A stretch of DNA of 8,974 nucleotides from contig DDJH01000127.1 in NCBI GenBank assembly GCA_002338895.1, positions 77,757 to 86,730 of the forward strand, read 5' to 3'. Shown here one piece after another: positions 5,499 to 8,974 of the stretch. Every line of letters begins with the position of its first letter. The first letter of the stretch is position 1. Under the pieces are notes generated by a model. It searched no databases. It was not told the origin of the DNA and saw only the letters and a list, made by a program, of their open reading frames with translations. This stretch comes from Lentisphaeria bacterium UBA1829 (GTDB lineage: Bacteria > Verrucomicrobiota > Lentisphaeria > Victivallales > UBA1829). The translations under genes were made by a program, and so were the position numbers.

Positions 5499-7838
5499 AT
5501 GAAACAAATTCAAGTATTGAAGCAGGGCTGGCGCTTCCGCCGGACCGATTCCGATTCCTCCGCGCCGTCGCTGGACGACTCCTCCTGGGAGCGCGTGGAG
5601 GTCCCGCACGACTGGGCCATCCGCGGTCCCTTCGATTCCCGGAACGACTTCTATTCCACCCGGATCGTGCAGGACGGCGAAACAACCGAAACCCCCCACT
5701 ACGGCCGTACAGGCGGACTGCCGCATATCGGTGTCGGGTGGTATCGTCTCCGCTTCACCCTGCGCCCGGAGGACAGAGGAAAACGCATCTTCCTCGAATT
5801 CGACGGAATCATGAGCCGGTCCACGGTGTTCGTCAACGGAAAGAAAGCGGGCGGACGGCCGTATGGATACTCCTCGTTCTCCCTGGAGATCACGCCGCTG
5901 GTGGAGTGGGAGAAGGAGAATCTGCTTGCGGTCCGGGTGGCGAATCCGGAACAGGCGTCCCGCTGGTATCCCGGCGCGGGAATCTATCGCGAGGCGCGGC
6001 TCCTTGTTCTCGAACAGGAACATTTCAACTGGTCCGGAATCCGAATCTGGAACCGGACGATGGAGCCGGAGAAGGCGAGGGCGTCGGTTGAAGTCGAGGT
6101 CGATTACGCCGGAGAGGAGTGCCGGGTTGAACTGACGGTTGCCGATCCGGCCGGGACCGTCGTTTTCCAGTCCGCCTTTTCCGGAAAGCAGACCGCGTTC
6201 GAACTGGAAAATCTCCGGCTGTGGACGCCGGAAACACCGGAACTCTACTCGTTCCAATTCCGGCTGATGAAAAACGGGGAACTCCGGGATGAGCAGGTCG
6301 TCGCATACGGATTCCGCTCGGTCCGCTTCGATGCGGAGAAGGGAATGTTCCTGAACGGAAAGCCGTATTATCTGAAAGGAGTCTGTCTGCATCACGATCT
6401 CGGTCCGCTGGGAGCGGCGTTCTCCCTTCCCGCGCTCCGCCGGCAGCTCCGTCTGCTGAAGGGTATCGGGTGCAATGCGATTCGGACCTCTCACAATCCC
6501 CCGGATCCGAAACTGCTCGATCTCTGCGATTCAATGGGGTTCGCGGTGATGGACGAGGCGTTCGATGCGTGGAAAGAGGGGAAAATCGTCAACGATTACA
6601 GCAGTCTGTTCCCCGAATGGCATGAACGGGACCTCGGAGACATGATCCGCCGTGACCGGAATCATCCCTGCATCATCCTCTGGAGCATCGGAAACGAAAT
6701 CAACGAGCAGGGCAGCCCGGATGGATGGAAAATTGCAAAGGAGCTCGGAGAGATCTGTCACCGGCTGGATCCCTCCCGTCCGGTGACCGCCGGACTCGAC
6801 CGCCCCGATGCCGGAATCCCCAACCATTTCCCCGAATCGCTCGACATCATCGGGTGGAACTACAAGCCGCACCGCTATCCGGAGTTCCACAAGATCTATC
6901 CCACGATCCCGCAGTACGGAAGCGAAACCGCCTCCACGGTCAGCTCCCGCGGAGAATATTTCTTCCCGGTGGAACAGGGACCCGAATGGCATTTCCATCC
7001 GAACACCCAGTGCTCCTCCTACGATCTGGAGTTCCCGCCGTGGGCGAGCACGCCGGACCGGGAATTCAAAATGCAGGACGCCTGCCCGTGGATCTTCGGC
7101 GAGTTTGTCTGGACCGGTTTCGACTATCTCGGAGAGCCGACTCCCTATAACGCCCACTGGCCGGCGCATGCGTCGTATTTCGGAATTTTCGATCTGGTCG
7201 GTCTGCCCAAGGACCGTGCATGGCTCTATGCCGCGCGCTGGTCGGGAAAACCGGTCCTGCATCTGCTGCCGCACTGGACCTGGCCCGGACGGGAAGGGGA
7301 ACAAACTCCGGTGCATGTCTATACCAGTTACGACAGGGTGGAGCTGTTCGTGAACGGGAAATCCGCCGGAGAACGGGTAAGGAACGCTTCCGAATACCGA
7401 CTGGTCTGGAACGATGTGGTGTATCAGCCCGGCGAGATTCGCGCCGTTGCGCGGTCCGCTTCCGGGGAGGCAATCGCGGAAGAGCGGATCGTCACCGCCT
7501 CCGCAGGAGTGAAACTCGTCATCCGCGCGGACCGGACGGAACTTCGCGCCGATGGAGAGGATCTGGGATTCCTGACCGTTTCCGTCGTGGATGAACAGGG
7601 AACCCTGCAGCCGTCGGCGGATCATCCGGTCCGCTTCACGGCGGAGGGGGAGGGATCGTTTGTCGCGGCAGGAAACGGAAACTCCATTTCCACGGAGGAT
7701 TTCTACTGCGGAACCATGCGGGCATTCCATGGACAGTGCGTCGGAATCGTCCGGGCGGGAAAAGCCGCCGGGACCATCCGGATCACCGTTTCCGCCGACG
7801 GACTGGAAAAAGCCGAGCTGGAACTCCCCGTCCGCTGA
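5499..7838 (+). CDS. Glycoside hydrolase family 2 protein (beta-galactosidase type)
   Basis: The protein has 779 residues and is a retaining glycosidase of GH2. Domains in order: sugar-binding jelly roll (about 1-172; VPHDWAIRGPF 35-45, GVGWYRLRF 78-86), Ig-like domain (about 175-275), TIM barrel (about 280-575), a DUF4982-like Ig domain (about 588-660; YTSYDRVELFVNGKSAGE) and a C-terminal Ig-like domain (about 670-777). The barrel has GCNAIRTSHNPPDP (324-337), WSIGNE with acid/base Glu400, and PQYGSE with probable nucleophile Glu476. There is no signal peptide, so it should act in the cytoplasm on imported oligosaccharides. The frame is open back to 5391, but that overlaps the methyltransferase gene; ATG at 5499 gives the usual GH2 start (MKQIQVLKQGWRF), with only a weak GGA upstream. 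Beta-galactosidase is most likely; beta-glucuronidase or another GH2 specificity cannot be excluded. No transporter or regulator is adjacent. Confidence 0.92.
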   Translation: MKQIQVLKQGWRFRRTDSDSSAPSLDDSSWERVEVPHDWAIRGPFDSRNDFYSTRIVQDGETTETPHYGRTGGLPHIGVGWYRLRFTLRPEDRGKRIFLEFDGIMSRSTVFVNGKKAGGRPYGYSSFSLEITPLVEWEKENLLAVRVANPEQASRWYPGAGIYREARLLVLEQEHFNWSGIRIWNRTMEPEKARASVEVEVDYAGEECRVELTVADPAGTVVFQSAFSGKQTAFELENLRLWTPETPELYSFQFRLMKNGELRDEQVVAYGFRSVRFDAEKGMFLNGKPYYLKGVCLHHDLGPLGAAFSLPALRRQLRLLKGIGCNAIRTSHNPPDPKLLDLCDSMGFAVMDEAFDAWKEGKIVNDYSSLFPEWHERDLGDMIRRDRNHPCIILWSIGNEINEQGSPDGWKIAKELGEICHRLDPSRPVTAGLDRPDAGIPNHFPESLDIIGWNYKPHRYPEFHKIYPTIPQYGSETASTVSSRGEYFFPVEQGPEWHFHPNTQCSSYDLEFPPWASTPDREFKMQDACPWIFGEFVWTGFDYLGEPTPYNAHWPAHASYFGIFDLVGLPKDRAWLYAARWSGKPVLHLLPHWTWPGREGEQTPVHVYTSYDRVELFVNGKSAGERVRNASEYRLVWNDVVYQPGEIRAVARSASGEAIAEERIVTASAGVKLVIRADRTELRADGEDLGFLTVSVVDEQGTLQPSADHPVRFTAEGEGSFVAAGNGNSISTEDFYCGTMRAFHGQCVGIVRAGKAAGTIRITVSADGLEKAELELPVR

Positions 7839-7910
7839 AGCCGCCCGGATCCACGTTCTCCCCGGAACATTACTTTTTGGCTATTTTGACGGATTCGCGG
7901 AAAAACAACC

Positions 7911-7939
7911 TTGAAAATTGTTTTTCCCATGCCTATATT
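7911..7939 (+). promoter_or_regulatory. Sigma-70-type promoter of the DUF1549/DUF1553 gene
   Basis: TTGAAA (7911-7916) and TATATT (7934-7939) are 17 bases apart, each one mismatch from consensus, in the 147-base spacer after the GH2 gene. The expected start is near 7946, about 40 bases before the ATG at 7986. No convincing terminator for the GH2 gene is visible between 7839 and 7910. Confidence 0.7.
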
Positions 7940-7985
7940 GAGAGGCAGACCGCCGATTCCGAAAAGAGTGAACCGAGGAGAATTC

Positions 7986-8974
7986 ATGATCCGCTTTCTG
8001 TTCGTTTTCCTGCTGCTGTTTGCGCCGGGTTTGCTCCCGTCTTCCGAGAAAAATTCTCCGGTTCGGGAGAGCCCGCGCGGAAAGGTGGAGGACGCCGTCT
8101 TTCTCCGCCGTGTGTATCTGACCGCCGCCGGCCGGATCCCGAGTGTTCCCGAGGCCCGCGCGTTCCTTGCCGATACCAGTCCCGATAAACGTTCCCGGCT
8201 CATTGACCAGCTGCTGGAATCGGAGGAGTTTGCCGATCTGCTGGCCATGCGTCTGGCGGATCTGCTGCGGATCAAGTCGGAATTCCCGATCAATCTCTGG
8301 CCGAACGCGGTTCAGGCGTGGCATCGGAAGATCCGCTCCGATCTGCTGGCCGACCGCTCCTGGAAGGAGATGCTGGAGGAGATGCTGACCGCTTCCGGTT
8401 CCAATTTCCGGGTTCCTGCGGCCAATTTCTTCCGGGCCTCTCCCGACCGCACGCCCGAAGGTCTTGCCGCCATCACCGCGCAGACCGTGCTGGGGTGCAA
8501 TCTGGAAAAACTGCCGGATGAACAGAAAAAACGGTTCGCCGCCTTCTTCTCGCGAATCCGTTACAAAAGCACCGACGAGTGGAAGGAGGAGATTGTCTAT
8601 ACCGATCCGGCTCCGGCCGTGCTCCGGGCGGCGCTGCCCGGTGGTGAGGTGCGGACCATTCTTTCGCCGGACAGTGATCCGCGCCGCATCCTCGCCGATG
8701 AACTGCTGAAGCCGGACTCCGGATTCGCCGAAGCCGCGGTCAACCGGGTCTGGTGCTGGATCTTCGGACGCGGAATCTATCCCGATCCGGACGATCTGCC
8801 GGCGGAGAGGAAGGATCCCCGTCTGAAGGAGCTGACCCGTGTGTTCCGGGAGTCCGGGTACCGCTTCCGTGAACTGTACCGCCGGATCCTGAATGCGGAA
8901 CCGTTCCAGTCGCCGGTCGGAACGGCGGAACAGGAGGCGGAGGGGAGAGCCTATCCGATTCACCGTCTGGAGGC
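7986..8974 (+). CDS. Secreted DUF1549/DUF1553 (PSCyt2/PSD1-type) protein, 3' end beyond window
   Basis: The frame is open from ATG 7986 to the right edge (329 complete codons). AGGAG (7976-7980) lies 5 bases upstream. Residues 1-19 are a signal peptide (MIRFLFVFLLLFAPGLLPS), so the product is exported. Residues 35-190 match DUF1549: FLRRVYLTAAGRIPSVPEARAFL (39-61, conserved positions), RLIDQLLESEEFADL (71-85), MRLADLLRIKSEFP (88-101) and LTASGSNFRVPAANFFRA (134-151). From about 232 the DUF1553 start is seen: RRILADELLKPDSGFAEA (233-250), VNRVWCWIFGRGI (252-264) and ESGYRFRELYRRIL (289-302). These families are expanded in Planctomycetes, Verrucomicrobia and Lentisphaerae; their biochemical role is not established. 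There is no cytochrome-like domain before DUF1549, and the Cys-His motif often found near residue 170 is missing. A DUF1501 gene often follows such genes but would lie outside the window. Confidence 0.88.
   Translation, partial: MIRFLFVFLLLFAPGLLPSSEKNSPVRESPRGKVEDAVFLRRVYLTAAGRIPSVPEARAFLADTSPDKRSRLIDQLLESEEFADLLAMRLADLLRIKSEFPINLWPNAVQAWHRKIRSDLLADRSWKEMLEEMLTASGSNFRVPAANFFRASPDRTPEGLAAITAQTVLGCNLEKLPDEQKKRFAAFFSRIRYKSTDEWKEEIVYTDPAPAVLRAALPGGEVRTILSPDSDPRRILADELLKPDSGFAEAAVNRVWCWIFGRGIYPDPDDLPAERKDPRLKELTRVFRESGYRFRELYRRILNAEPFQSPVGTAEQEAEGRAYPIHRLE

Noticed and set aside
6531..7730. 399-codon minus-strand frame opposite the GH2 gene (and a similar one at 5319-6494)
   Set aside because: Mirror frames of a high-GC gene; no ribosome binding site, no domain, and the plus strand has full GH2 motifs over the same bases.
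7881..8963. 360-codon minus-strand frame opposite the right-edge gene
   Set aside because: The plus-strand frame encodes a signal peptide and conserved DUF1549/DUF1553 segments with a good promoter and ribosome binding site, so the antisense frame is a shadow.
1..8974. CRISPR, prophage, toxin-antitoxin, transposon or biosynthetic cluster
   Set aside because: No regularly spaced repeats, integrase, transposase, terminal inverted repeats, small paired toxin-antitoxin genes or biosynthetic enzymes were seen; the window is mainly ordinary chromosomal housekeeping and glycan-related genes.

Overview
The window reads as GC-rich bacterial chromosome from the PVC group. A Lentisphaerota (Victivallis-like) gut or anaerobic bacterium is the best guess. 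This is an inference, resting on the DUF1549/DUF1553-type secreted protein at the right edge, a GH2 glycosidase and a secreted discoidin-only protein beside ordinary housekeeping genes. I see no plasmid, phage or IS features, no CRISPR array, no tRNA and no rRNA.

Layout, left to right. (1) A rightward housekeeping block: the 3' end of a ComF-family phosphoribosyltransferase gene (1-255); accD, the beta subunit of acetyl-CoA carboxyltransferase (259-1158); a small SRP RNA (4.5S type, 1174-1281) ending in a T-tract terminator; rph, encoding RNase PH (1320-2117); and an AmpG-like MFS permease (2128-3468). (2) A hairpin at about 3512-3535 ends both the permease gene and a convergent leftward gene. 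That gene (3564-4412, minus strand) encodes a small secreted protein made almost entirely of two F5/8 type C (discoidin) domains. It has a near-consensus promoter of its own. (3) From an AT-rich divergent spacer (4413-4654) a second rightward block starts: a SpoU/TrmH-type RNA 2'-O-methyltransferase (4655-5467) and, 31 bases later, a cytoplasmic GH2 glycosidase of the beta-galactosidase type (5499-7838). (4) A strong sigma-70-like promoter (7911-7939) precedes an exported DUF1549/DUF1553 protein (7986 to the right edge, incomplete).

Most of the genes concern core metabolism: fatty acid synthesis (accD), membrane protein targeting (SRP RNA), 3' RNA trimming (rph), RNA methylation, and muropeptide or other solute uptake. 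The GH2 enzyme and the two secreted proteins fit a glycan-degrading lifestyle, but they do not form an obvious dedicated polysaccharide locus. Non-coding stretches are short (all under 250 bases) and contain four sigma-70-like promoter candidates and two terminators. The most interesting non-coding signal is the SRP RNA itself, together with the potential pairing of its terminator U-tract with the rph ribosome binding site. I found no convincing undescribed multi-gene system.
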